A stretch of 64,000 bases of DNA from an uncultured Clostridia bacterium (lineage in GTDB: Bacteria; Bacillota; Clostridia; Christensenellales; Borkfalkiaceae). The position numbers and the translations under genes are program-made. The notes under the pieces were generated by a model, which made no database searches, was not told the DNA's origin, and saw nothing but the letters and a program-made list of their open reading frames with translations. Positions 1 to 8,306 of the stretch are shown here, in pieces (positions within the stretch are counted from its first letter, which is position 1; each line of letters starts with the position of its first letter). Location of the stretch: the NCBI GenBank assembly GCA_944343275.1, contig CALVMH010000008.1, positions 20,335 through 84,334 of the forward strand, written 5' to 3'.

Positions 1-1075
1 GGTGTCCGGGCTCATGGATGAGGGCAAGATCGATTACATCATCTATACGGGCAAGACGGACGTCGATTCCATCAATGACTACATCGAATTGCATCACCAC
101 GCCATTCTTCTGGGGATCACGGTGCTCACGTCGCTCGATACCGCAAACGCCCTTTGCGACATCATTGCGAGCAAGTTTACCGAATACAACACGGAACTTG
201 TGGACATCAACAATCTGCGCACGAAAAAGACGGAACTCAAATTCGTCAAGATGCAGTCGTGCGGCAACGACTATATCTACTTTGAAGATATGGACGGGAA
301 GATCACCTGCCCCGAATCGCTTGCGGTCAATTTTGTAGACAGGCATTACGGCATCGGCGGCGACGGCATCGTGCTCATCGAGCGGTCTGACATTGCCGAC
401 GCAAAGATGCGGATCTTCAATCAGGACGGCAGTGAAGGGCTGATGGCGGGCAATGCGATCCGCTGCGTGGCGAAATATCTGTATGAAAGGAATATCGTCA
501 GAAAGACGGAGATGCGCATCGAGACGATGAGCGGCGTAAGGGACGTCAAGGTATATTCCTTCGGCGGGATCGTCACCTCGGCAAGCGCCGACCTCGGCAG
601 TGTGGAACTGCGCGGGGAGAACATTCCCTCCATCTGGAAGGGGGAGCGCGTCGTCAATCAGCCCATGGAGATCGACGGAACGACATATCAGGCGACGCTC
701 GTCAACCTCGGAAACCCGCACTGCATTCTGTTCTGCGATAAGGTCGACGACGTTCCCGTGGAGACGTTGGGACCGAAGATCGAAAACAGCAGCTATTTCC
801 CCGCCAAGACCAACGTGGAATTTATCCGCGTCGTCAACGAGAGCACGGTGAAGATGCGCGTCTGGGAACGCGGAAACGGCGAAACGTGGGCGTGCGGCAC
901 GGGCGCTGCGGCTGCGGCTGTCGCATGCATCCTCAACGGGCTGTGCAAGGCGGATACCGACATCACCGTCAAGGTGAAGGGCGGAGACCTCTTTGTCCGT
1001 TATGATTCCGCAACCAATCACGTCATCCTGACGGGCAATGTCGAAAAAATTTATGAGGGCACGGTGGAATTCTGA
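1..1075 (+). CDS. carB-dapF: CarB C-terminal domain fused to diaminopimelate epimerase (5' partial)
   Basis: The reading frame is open from the window edge. The first ~75 residues resemble the C-terminal MGS-like allosteric domain of the carbamoyl-phosphate synthase large subunit (LTSLDTANAL segment), followed after a ~10-residue linker by a full DapF (KMQSCGNDY start, GIGGDG, C-terminal WACGTGA motif with one catalytic cysteine). DapF interconverts LL- and meso-diaminopimelate for lysine and peptidoglycan; CarB makes carbamoyl phosphate. In the first DapF motif, normally C-G-N-x-x-R-C, the sequence reads MAGNAIRC, so the usual catalytic cysteine is alanine (codon gcg near 449). I believe CarB-DapF fusions occur in other Clostridia. 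The true start lies upstream of the window. The stop TGA overlaps the ATG of the next gene. Confidence 0.85.
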   Translation, partial: VSGLMDEGKIDYIIYTGKTDVDSINDYIELHHHAILLGITVLTSLDTANALCDIIASKFTEYNTELVDINNLRTKKTELKFVKMQSCGNDYIYFEDMDGKITCPESLAVNFVDRHYGIGGDGIVLIERSDIADAKMRIFNQDGSEGLMAGNAIRCVAKYLYERNIVRKTEMRIETMSGVRDVKVYSFGGIVTSASADLGSVELRGENIPSIWKGERVVNQPMEIDGTTYQATLVNLGNPHCILFCDKVDDVPVETLGPKIENSSYFPAKTNVEFIRVVNESTVKMRVWERGNGETWACGTGAAAAAVACILNGLCKADTDITVKVKGGDLFVRYDSATNHVILTGNVEKIYEGTVEF

Positions 1076-1680
1076 TGGCGCGCTCCGCATTCTACGAAGA
1101 GAGCGCCATATCGTTGAATGAGAAGAAGGAACGGCGCACCTATCAGGTATTTCATATCGCGGGGATCGCGGTGCTCGTTTTCGCGGGCGTGCTCGTACTC
1201 CTGTCCCTGACGACCGTTCCTTCCATTCTCATGAATGAGGAGCTGAGCGCCGCGTCCAAGGCGGTCACCATCGCCTTCTTGCTGCTGCCTATTTTGTCCC
1301 TCATCGGGTTCTTCTTTTTGTTCCGCTACATCAAGCGGCGAAACAACGTCAGCTTCGACTATACCTTCGTTGAGGATGAATTGCGTGTCACGAAGGTGTT
1401 CAATAACCGTTCGCGCAAACACCTTCACACCTTCAAAGCCGAACAAATTATGCAGATCGGCTATGTGGAGAGCACTGCGTTTGACAGGGCGGTCGCGGGG
1501 CTGAACGGCAAAAAAGCCATTCCCCTGACGCCCAACGTTACGCCTGCGGAAGGTAAGGAATTTATTTACCTCATCTGTACGGTGGCGGGCGAAAAACGGG
1601 TATATGTCATTGAATGCAGGCAGGAACTTCTGGAATTTCTCGTCCTTGCGGCGGGAAGAAACAAATTTGAACGCAAATGA
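1075..1680 (+). CDS. Two-TM membrane protein with a C-terminal soluble domain, function unknown
   Basis: A 201-residue protein. Two hydrophobic helices lie at about residues 26-48 and 64-85, followed by a soluble ~110-residue tail (FDYTFVEDELRVTKVF) that looks like the beta-rich, PH-like tail of small Firmicutes membrane proteins of the YcxB/DUF6106 sort; this resemblance is only by eye. Its ATG overlaps the carB-dapF stop (TGATG), and its own stop overlaps the ATG of the cysteine desulfurase (ATGA), so it is translationally coupled on both sides. No catalytic motif was recognised and the context (DAP synthesis upstream, tRNA thiolation downstream) does not define a role. Confidence 0.75.
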   Translation: MARSAFYEESAISLNEKKERRTYQVFHIAGIAVLVFAGVLVLLSLTTVPSILMNEELSAASKAVTIAFLLLPILSLIGFFFLFRYIKRRNNVSFDYTFVEDELRVTKVFNNRSRKHLHTFKAEQIMQIGYVESTAFDRAVAGLNGKKAIPLTPNVTPAEGKEFIYLICTVAGEKRVYVIECRQELLEFLVLAAGRNKFERK

Positions 1681-2792
1681 TCTATCTTGACAATGCAGCG
1701 ACCACGCGCCCCTCGGACGGGGCGCTTGTGCATGCACGGCAATATCTGAGTGAATGCTATTTCAATCCGTCTGCCGGCTATCATGGCGGGGCGGAGGCTG
1801 CGCGCCTTCTGAACAAGGCGCGCGCTTATCTTACGGAATGTATTGCGGACCCTGCACAATTTTCTCTGATTTTTACTTCCTGTGGTAGCGAAGCGGACAA
1901 TCAGGCGATTTTTTCCACCGCAAGGCGGGGCAACGCCGTGACGACGTCCGGGGAACATGCTGCCGTCTTTGAAAGTTTCAGGGAGCTCAAAAACCGCGGC
2001 GTCGAGCCGCGCTTTGCGCCCGTGCGGGCGGACGGCAGCGTGGACGCCGAGGCGCTCCTTCAGATGGTGGACGAGAAGACGTCGCTCGTCTCCGTCATCC
2101 ATGTCAACAATGAAACGGGCGCCGTCAACGACATCGTTTCCATTGCGCGCCGCGTGAAAGAAAAGAACCCGCGCACCGTGTTCATGAGTGACGGCGTGCA
2201 GGCGTTCGGCAAGATCGGAGTGCGGCTGAGCAAAGACATCGATCTGTATTGCATCAGCGCGCACAAGATCGGCGGCTTGAAAGGAACGGGAGCGCTCGTA
2301 AGGCGTAAAGGCTGCGCGGCACTTTTGCCCCGCATCTATGGCGGGGGACAGGAAGGAGGGCTGCGCAGCGGAACGGAGAACGTGTTCGGCATCGCCTGTT
2401 TTTACTACGCCGCACAGGAGAAGTTTGCCTCCCTCGAGGCAGACGCCGCGCGGCTGAAAGGGTATAGGGAGCGCCTCTGGGAGGCGCTCGACAAGGAACT
2501 CTTCGTCCGCATTTCCCCCGCAGACGGCTCTGCGTATATTTTAACGGTCTCTGCGCGCGGAAGAAGGGGAGAGGCATTGCAGCGCATGCTCTGGGATGCG
2601 GGCGTTGCCGTCGGAACGGGAAGCGCCTGCAATTCCAAAAAACCGCACAGCCGCGTTTTACAGGCGTGCGGGTATCCCGCCGATGTGCTGGACGGGGTTC
2701 TGCGCGTAAGCTTTTGTTCTTCCAACACGCGTGAAGAAGTGTTGCAGGCGGCGAAGCTGATGAATGAGGCGGTGCGCCGCTTCGGAGGCTGA
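1677..2792 (+). CDS. Cysteine desulfurase (NifS/IscS family)
   Basis: A 371-residue PLP-dependent class V aminotransferase-fold enzyme that takes sulfur from cysteine as a persulfide. Visible motifs: N-terminal YLDNAATTRP, the SAHKIGGLKG segment carrying the PLP lysine (about residue 196), the GGGQEGGLRSGTEN segment and the catalytic-cysteine loop GTGSACNSKK (about residue 317). It overlaps the preceding gene by ATGA and is followed one base later by thiI. A NifS-like protein directly upstream of a ThiI lacking a rhodanese domain matches the known Bacillus NifZ-ThiI arrangement, so the likely role is sulfur donation for 4-thiouridine in tRNA. A general Fe-S role cannot be excluded. Confidence 0.9.
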   Translation: MIYLDNAATTRPSDGALVHARQYLSECYFNPSAGYHGGAEAARLLNKARAYLTECIADPAQFSLIFTSCGSEADNQAIFSTARRGNAVTTSGEHAAVFESFRELKNRGVEPRFAPVRADGSVDAEALLQMVDEKTSLVSVIHVNNETGAVNDIVSIARRVKEKNPRTVFMSDGVQAFGKIGVRLSKDIDLYCISAHKIGGLKGTGALVRRKGCAALLPRIYGGGQEGGLRSGTENVFGIACFYYAAQEKFASLEADAARLKGYRERLWEALDKELFVRISPADGSAYILTVSARGRRGEALQRMLWDAGVAVGTGSACNSKKPHSRVLQACGYPADVLDGVLRVSFCSSNTREEVLQAAKLMNEAVRRFGG

Positions 2793-2793
2793 T

Positions 2794-3948
2794 ATGGAAA
2801 AAGTCATCATCATCCGCTATGCGGAGATCCATCTGAAAGGAAAAAACCGCGGTTATTTTGAGCGCGTCTTCGGGGTCAATCTGGAAAAGGCGCTGAAAGG
2901 GCTGCGGCATGAGCTGCGCAGAACGAGCGGGCGATATCTCGTGACGGCTTTCCGCGAAGAGGATGCGGAGGAGCTCTGCGCGCGTATCGCGCGCGTCTTC
3001 GGCGTACATTCCTATTCCGTGGGGGTGCGCGTTCCAAACGACCTTGAAAGCATTGCTGCAGCGGCGATGTCGGTGAGCCCGCAAAGCGGCACATTCAAAG
3101 TGGACACGCACCGCGCCGACAAGCGGTATCCCATGACGTCTCCGGAACTCAATGCGGAAGTCGGCGCACGGCTGCTTGCGTCGTTTCCCGCGCTGAAAGT
3201 GGATGTCCGCGCGCCGCAGCATACCGTCTTTCTCGACATCCGCGAAGACGGTTCCGCGCTCGTATTCGGCATGTTTTGCGAGGGTGCAGGCGGAATGCCC
3301 GTCGGCACGTCATCCAAAGGGCTATTGCTCATTTCCGGCGGGATCGATTCGCCCGTCGCGGGGTATATGATGGCAAAGCGCGGCATGGAGGTGAAATATC
3401 TGCATTTCCACAGCTATCCCTATACCAACGAACAGGCGCGGGACAAGGTCATTGTCCTTGCGCGCATCCTGTCGCGCTATACGGGCGGGGACACCGTTGC
3501 GACCGTCAAAGTCACGCACATTCAGGAGGAAATTCACAAAAAGTGCGCTGCGGAACTCAACGTGACGCTTTTGCGCAGGTTCATGTTCCGCATTGCGGAA
3601 CGCGTCGCTGCGCGGCAGGGCGCAAAGTGCCTTATTACGGGCGAGAGCCTCGGGCAGGTGGCGTCGCAGACGATGGAGGGGATCACTTCATCCAATGCAG
3701 TCGTCAGATTGCCCGTGCTGCGTCCGCTCATCGGGTTCGACAAGGAGGAGATCGTTGCCCGCGCCAAAAAAATCGGGACATACGAGACGTCCGTTCTGCC
3801 GTATGAGGACTGCTGTACCGTCTTTCTTCCCGAATTTCCCGCTATCAAACCGAAACTTTCCTATATTGAAGAAGAGGAAAAAAAGCTGGATGTCGAGGCA
3901 CTCGTTGCCGAAGCGCTTGGCACAATGGAAGAGTTCCCGCTGCGCTGA
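2794..3948 (+). CDS. thiI: tRNA 4-thiouridine synthase ThiI
   Basis: A 384-residue protein with an N-terminal ferredoxin-like/THUMP region (RYAEIHLKGKNRGYFE) and a PP-loop ATPase motif SGGIDSPVAGYM near residue 180. It activates uridine-8 of tRNA by adenylation and accepts sulfur from the neighbouring cysteine desulfurase. It lacks the C-terminal rhodanese domain of the E. coli enzyme, as in many Firmicutes. I chose ATG 2794, with GGAGG at 2784-2788, over an upstream in-frame ATG at 2764 that lies inside the desulfurase gene. Its 3' end overlaps the convergent penicillin-binding protein gene by 88 bases. Confidence 0.92.
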   Translation: MEKVIIIRYAEIHLKGKNRGYFERVFGVNLEKALKGLRHELRRTSGRYLVTAFREEDAEELCARIARVFGVHSYSVGVRVPNDLESIAAAAMSVSPQSGTFKVDTHRADKRYPMTSPELNAEVGARLLASFPALKVDVRAPQHTVFLDIREDGSALVFGMFCEGAGGMPVGTSSKGLLLISGGIDSPVAGYMMAKRGMEVKYLHFHSYPYTNEQARDKVIVLARILSRYTGGDTVATVKVTHIQEEIHKKCAAELNVTLLRRFMFRIAERVAARQGAKCLITGESLGQVASQTMEGITSSNAVVRLPVLRPLIGFDKEEIVARAKKIGTYETSVLPYEDCCTVFLPEFPAIKPKLSYIEEEEKKLDVEALVAEALGTMEEFPLR

Positions 3949-6125
3949 ACGCGCCACCAATCCTGCGGGATGCCGTCCGCCTTCGGAACGGTGACGGAGG
4001 GGAGTTTTACGGGTTTGCCGCTGTACTGTTTGTATTTAGGGATCACGGTATAGGTATAGCGTTCGCCCGCCGTTATGGAATTGTCACAGATGATCTGCCG
4101 ATATTTTCCGCTGTAAATCGTGGTAATTTTGCCGCGATTTTCTCTTATTATCTCATAATCATAGTACTCTGTCTGACATAATACTATCTGTACGCTGCCG
4201 TTTTTCAGTGCAATTTCAGGCGTCGGGATGCTCGGCTCGGAAAAGCGCTTGCTTTTTGCCGTCGGCGGAAAGCTTGTGCGGAAATATTCCGTGAGCGTCG
4301 TTGCAGGAGGTGCGGCGGGGTCGGCAAGCAGAACCGCATGGTCGCGTTCGTAACTTTCCTTGTCGAACGCAAGTTTTGCGACGGTGTCGCATGCGGGAAA
4401 CGCAGAGGGTGCGTCCGTTTGATAGAGCGTTTGCAGGATGCGCAGCGTTTCATTGGCGGGAAGTCCGCCGCCCGTCGTCCGAATCGGCGTATAGTCGGCA
4501 TTGCCCATCCAGACGGCGACAACGTGCTTTGGCGTATAACCGATGCAATAGGCGTCGGTATTGCCGCTGTCCGTTCCTGCGGTGCCCGTCTTCGCGCATA
4601 CGGGAAAGGGCAGTGCGCGCAGCCGTTTCGCCGTTCCTTCCGTTGCTGCCGTTTGCAGCATATCGTTCATGAGAAAGCATACGTCCTCTGAAAAGACGCG
4701 TCGGGTGCGTCCGTAATGCTCATACAGGACGTTACCCGTGCCGTCCGTCACGCGGGCGATGACGGAGGACGGCGCAAACGTGCCTCCGCGCGCAAACACC
4801 GCGTAGCCGTCCGCAAGGGCGGGCAGGGAAAATCCGTATTTCATTCCGCCGAGGGCGAGGGCAAGGGAGCGGTCGTCCTCCGGGACATGGAGCTGCATGT
4901 TTGCAAGGTAGCCGGCACCCCGCGCGATGCCGAGTTCGTTGAAGATTTTGACGGCGGGAATGTTGACGCTGTGTGCAAGCGCATGGCGCACGCTCATGTA
5001 GGCGCCGGAAGCGCCGCCGTAATCGTCCGGACAATATCCGCCGAAATCCGTCTGTACATCGGCAACGGGCGTCGCGGGGGAAATGAGATTTTCTTCAAGT
5101 GCGGGGGCGAACACCAGCAGCGGTTTTATCAGGGAGGCGGGAGAACGAAGCGGGGTTCCCGCCGTTGCCGCAAGCGCGACGATGGCGTTGTTATCATTGT
5201 CGCGGACGAGCGCGCAGAAGTCGCTGTCATGCGCGGTGGCGTCCAGCGTCTCCTGCAAACGCGGCTGATAGTAGGTGTACACTTTCAGCTCTCCCCAATC
5301 CCCCGAACGCGCATCGGGAAAGAGGTCGGCAAGTTCTGTCTGCACTTGTGCGAGATAGGCGTTGGGGGTCTTGGCGGGCGCGGGCGATACGGGAAGGGGA
5401 GTCTGCGCGGCGGCAGCTTTTTCCTCTTCGTCCAAAAATCCCTGCTGTTGCATGAGCGATAAAACGAGATCGCGCCGGTCGCGGCAGCGCTGCGCGTCGC
5501 GGAAGGGGGAATAGCGGTTGGGGGAACAGACAATGGCAGCAAGCATGGCGCTCTCTGCAACATCGAGCTCCGCCGCACATTTTCCGAAATAAAATTGCGA
5601 TGCGTTTTCAATGCCGAAGGCACTGTGCCCGAAATAGATGGAATTCAGGTAGTGGGACAGAATGTTCTCCTTGGTGCAGCGTTTTTCGAGCGCGCGGGCA
5701 AGTTTGATCTCTTTTAATTTGCGCTTGATAGTCTTTTCTCCGGAGAGGTGTGTATTTTTGATCAGTTGCTGGGTGATCGTCGATGCACCTTCCTGAAAGG
5801 AAAAGGTAGTAATATTTTTGAAGAGTGCGGCGAACATGCGCCGCGTGTCGATGCCGTGATGGGAGTAAAACCGCTTGTCTTCCACGGCGATGAATGCCTG
5901 CCCCACATGGGCGGGCAGCTCCTTCGAACAGGCATTTACGGCGGCTGCTGCGGAGAGTTCCTCGCCTTCCGCGTCAAAGATGCGGACATAGGCGGGGGGA
6001 GTTGCAAGTTTTTTCATATCGAGGCGAACGTTCGCCGTCACGCCGATATAATAGAGCGTCATGGCAAGCAGCGCCACAAGCGGCAGCCCGAGCGCGGCAG
6101 CGGCAATCGTAAGAACGCGTTTCAT
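3861..6125 (-). CDS. Class A penicillin-binding protein (bifunctional transglycosylase/transpeptidase)
   Basis: About 754 residues. An N-terminal TM anchor (residues ~5-30) is followed by a GT51 glycosyltransferase domain with EDKRFYSHHG and EGASTITQQL, and a transpeptidase domain with the active-site serine in SLIK (about residue 330), SVN and KTGTAG (about residue 512). It polymerises and crosslinks peptidoglycan at the outer face of the membrane. The C-terminal ~130 residues form a fibronectin-like or low-complexity tail ending in a Ser/Ala-rich stretch antisense to thiI. ATG 6125 was preferred over an in-frame TTG at 6131. The gene carries one copy of the dispersed palindrome in its tail (4163-4185). 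It is divergent from the sirtuin gene. Confidence 0.92.
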   Translation of the reverse strand: MKRVLTIAAAALGLPLVALLAMTLYYIGVTANVRLDMKKLATPPAYVRIFDAEGEELSAAAAVNACSKELPAHVGQAFIAVEDKRFYSHHGIDTRRMFAALFKNITTFSFQEGASTITQQLIKNTHLSGEKTIKRKLKEIKLARALEKRCTKENILSHYLNSIYFGHSAFGIENASQFYFGKCAAELDVAESAMLAAIVCSPNRYSPFRDAQRCRDRRDLVLSLMQQQGFLDEEEKAAAAQTPLPVSPAPAKTPNAYLAQVQTELADLFPDARSGDWGELKVYTYYQPRLQETLDATAHDSDFCALVRDNDNNAIVALAATAGTPLRSPASLIKPLLVFAPALEENLISPATPVADVQTDFGGYCPDDYGGASGAYMSVRHALAHSVNIPAVKIFNELGIARGAGYLANMQLHVPEDDRSLALALGGMKYGFSLPALADGYAVFARGGTFAPSSVIARVTDGTGNVLYEHYGRTRRVFSEDVCFLMNDMLQTAATEGTAKRLRALPFPVCAKTGTAGTDSGNTDAYCIGYTPKHVVAVWMGNADYTPIRTTGGGLPANETLRILQTLYQTDAPSAFPACDTVAKLAFDKESYERDHAVLLADPAAPPATTLTEYFRTSFPPTAKSKRFSEPSIPTPEIALKNGSVQIVLCQTEYYDYEIIRENRGKITTIYSGKYRQIICDNSITAGERYTYTVIPKYKQYSGKPVKLPSVTVPKADGIPQDWWRVQRSGNSSIVPSASATSASTSSFFSSSSI
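4163..4185 (-). repeat. Dispersed palindrome, copy 1 (inside PBP gene)
   Basis: On the PBP coding strand the site reads AGTATTATGTC-A-GACAGAGTACT, a 23-base near-perfect dyad with the TGTC-A-GACA centre shared by the other copies. It is translated within the C-terminal extension as V-L-C-Q-T-E-Y, a different frame from copy 2 in miaA, so conservation is at the nucleotide level. The right arm has a G in place of T (GACAGA rather than GACATA). Confidence 0.8.
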
Positions 6126-6179
6126 TTGCAAACAGTATGTGCCGTGCGCGGAAATTTTCGCGCAAAAGCGCCGCTTTTG

Positions 6180-6208
6180 TTGAAAATGCCCGCCGTTTGT
6201 GCTATAAT
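6180..6208 (+). promoter_or_regulatory. Sigma-A promoter of the sirtuin-miaB operon
   Basis: TTGAAA at 6180-6185, a 17-base spacer and TATAAT at 6203-6208. Transcription would start near 6215, leaving a ~24-base leader with a GGAGA ribosome site at 6229-6233. Confidence 0.8.
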
Positions 6209-6238
6209 GTTGTATCGGAATCGACCACGGAGAGCATC

Positions 6239-6970
6239 ATGACGCTTGAACGCATCATAGAGGAGAGTCGCCGCATCGTCTTTTTCGGCGGCGCGGGGGT
6301 CTCCACGGAGAGCGGGATCCCGGACTTTCGAAGTCCCGACGGGCTGTACAGGAAGCAATACGACGTCCCGCCCGAGACCGTCCTGAGTTCTGCATACTTT
6401 TATGCGCATCCCGACAAATTTTTTGCATTTTATCGGGAACGGATGCTTCCGCTGTACGCAAGACCCAATGCGGCGCACCAAAAACTCGCGCAGTGGGAAC
6501 GGGCGGGGAAGCTGCTCGCCGTCGTTACGCAGAACATCGACGGGCTCCATCAGGCTGCGGGCAGCCGGAACGTCTTCGAATTGCACGGAAGCATCCACCG
6601 AAATTACTGTACGGTCTGCAAAAAGGCATTTTCCGCGCAATGGATCGCGCAAAGCCGCGGTATACCGCGCTGTCCGTGCGGTGGGATCGTCAAGCCGGAT
6701 GTCGTCCTGTACGGCGAGCCGCTCGACGGCGAAACGGTGGAAGGTGCCGTCCGCGCCATTGCCGCAGCCGATACGCTCATCGTTGCGGGAACATCGCTCA
6801 CCGTCTATCCTGCCGCATCCTTTGTGGAGTATTTCAACGGCAAACATCTCGTGCTCATCAACCGCGATCCGACCCCGCTCGACGGCGCATGCTCGCTTGT
6901 TTTGCATGAGAGCGTGGGGAAGGTCCTCGGCGGGCTTGCGTCTTATCTTCCGGAAGGGGAGGGTGAATGA
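6239..6970 (+). CDS. cobB: NAD-dependent protein deacylase (sirtuin, SIR2 family)
   Basis: A 243-residue sirtuin. Seen: GAGVSTESGIPDFRS NAD-binding motif (about residue 17), TQNIDGLH, the catalytic histidine in ELHGS (about residue 115), and a four-cysteine zinc site (CTVC and CPC, about residues 124-150). It removes acyl groups from protein lysines using NAD+. ATG 6239 was chosen because it follows a clear promoter and a GGAGA site; the frame is open further upstream, but that would overlap the promoter. Its stop overlaps the miaB ATG (ATGA), so it is coupled to tRNA modification and, further on, mismatch repair. Confidence 0.93.
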   Translation: MTLERIIEESRRIVFFGGAGVSTESGIPDFRSPDGLYRKQYDVPPETVLSSAYFYAHPDKFFAFYRERMLPLYARPNAAHQKLAQWERAGKLLAVVTQNIDGLHQAAGSRNVFELHGSIHRNYCTVCKKAFSAQWIAQSRGIPRCPCGGIVKPDVVLYGEPLDGETVEGAVRAIAAADTLIVAGTSLTVYPAASFVEYFNGKHLVLINRDPTPLDGACSLVLHESVGKVLGGLASYLPEGEGE

Positions 6971-8265
6971 ATTATCATATCGTTACATACGGCTGCCAGA
7001 TGAACGTCCATGAATCGGAAAAGATCGCGGGGCTTCTGCGCAGGTGCGGTTATGAACAAGAAAGCGGCATCGAAGATGCGGACATCGTCGTGTTCAACAC
7101 CTGTTGCATCCGTGAAAATGCAGAAAATCATGCGTTCGGCAATATCGGCGCGCTTAAAAAGTTAAAGCGGCAGCGGCGCGGCATGCTCATCGCCGTGGGC
7201 GGCTGTATGGCACAGGAGGCAGGGAAAGCCGAACTGCTCGTCAAAAAATTTCCCTTCATCGACATCATCTTCGGAACGCACAACGTTTCGGAGCTGCCCG
7301 CGCTCATTGCGCGCAAACAGCAGGAGAAAAAGATCGTCTCGCTGCTTGCAGACCGCGCGGAGACGGAGGACGGCGCCGAAGCGTTCCGGACAAGCTATCC
7401 CAATGCGTGGGTAAACATCACCTACGGCTGCAATAATTTTTGCACCTATTGTATCGTTCCCTATGTCCGCGGCAGGGAAAAGAGCCGTAAAAAGGAGTGT
7501 ATTCTCGAAGAAGTACGCGCGCTCATTGCCGCGGGTTATAAAGAGATCACGCTTTTGGGGCAGAACGTCAATTCCTATCGTGACGGCGAGACGGATTTTC
7601 CTGCCCTTCTTGATGCCGTCGCCTCTGTTGAGGGGAAGTTTCGCGTCCGGTTCATGACGTCGCATCCGAAAGATTTTTCGCGGGAGCTTGTGGCGGTCAT
7701 GAAAAAACACGAAAAAATCTGTAATCTCCTGCATTTGCCCGCGCAGTCGGGTTCCACGCGCATTTTGTCGCTCATGAACAGGCGGTATACTCGGAAGGAG
7801 TATCTGGAAAAAGTTGCGCTCTTCAAGGAGGAGATCGCGGATGGCGAGGTGACGACCGACCTCATCGTCGGGTTTCCGACGGAGACGGACGCAGAGTTCA
7901 AGGAGACGCTCTCTTTGGTGAAGGAGGCGGATTTTTCCTCGGCGTTTACGTTTGTCTATTCTCCGCGCACGGGAACGAAGGCGGCTGCGATGGAGGGACA
8001 GATTCCGGAGGAGGTCTCCAAGGAGCGTATCGCCCGCCTCATCGCGCAGGTCAATGAAAACACGCGCAGAAAGAGCGAAGCATACGTCGGGAAGGTCGTC
8101 GAGGTGCTCTGTGAAGATTACGACTCCAAAAAGGGACTGTATCTCGGCAGGGAGCCGCTCGGCAGAATGGGATATTTTGCTGCCGACCAAAATTGCGTCG
8201 GGGAATTTGTTCAGATGAAGGTGACGCGCGCAAACGGCGTTTCTCTCTACGGGGAACGCGTATAA
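6967..8265 (+). CDS. miaB: tRNA-2-methylthio-N6-dimethylallyladenosine synthase MiaB
   Basis: A 432-residue radical-SAM methylthiotransferase. The N-terminal UPF0004 domain carries conserved cysteines (YGCQMN, NTCCIRENA, VGGCMAQ), the radical-SAM motif CNNFCTYC lies near residue 155, and a C-terminal TRAM domain closes the protein (EVLCEDY to VSLYGERV). It adds a methylthio group to i6A37 of tRNA. The substrate-forming enzyme MiaA is encoded downstream in the same direction, so both steps of ms2i6A synthesis lie in this gene run. It starts within the sirtuin stop; 41 bases separate it from mutS, with no convincing terminator. Confidence 0.95.
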   Translation: MNYHIVTYGCQMNVHESEKIAGLLRRCGYEQESGIEDADIVVFNTCCIRENAENHAFGNIGALKKLKRQRRGMLIAVGGCMAQEAGKAELLVKKFPFIDIIFGTHNVSELPALIARKQQEKKIVSLLADRAETEDGAEAFRTSYPNAWVNITYGCNNFCTYCIVPYVRGREKSRKKECILEEVRALIAAGYKEITLLGQNVNSYRDGETDFPALLDAVASVEGKFRVRFMTSHPKDFSRELVAVMKKHEKICNLLHLPAQSGSTRILSLMNRRYTRKEYLEKVALFKEEIADGEVTTDLIVGFPTETDAEFKETLSLVKEADFSSAFTFVYSPRTGTKAAAMEGQIPEEVSKERIARLIAQVNENTRRKSEAYVGKVVEVLCEDYDSKKGLYLGREPLGRMGYFAADQNCVGEFVQMKVTRANGVSLYGERV

Positions 8266-8306
8266 ACCGTCGCAAGTGCGGCTTTTATTAACGGAGGAAA
8301 AAACGA

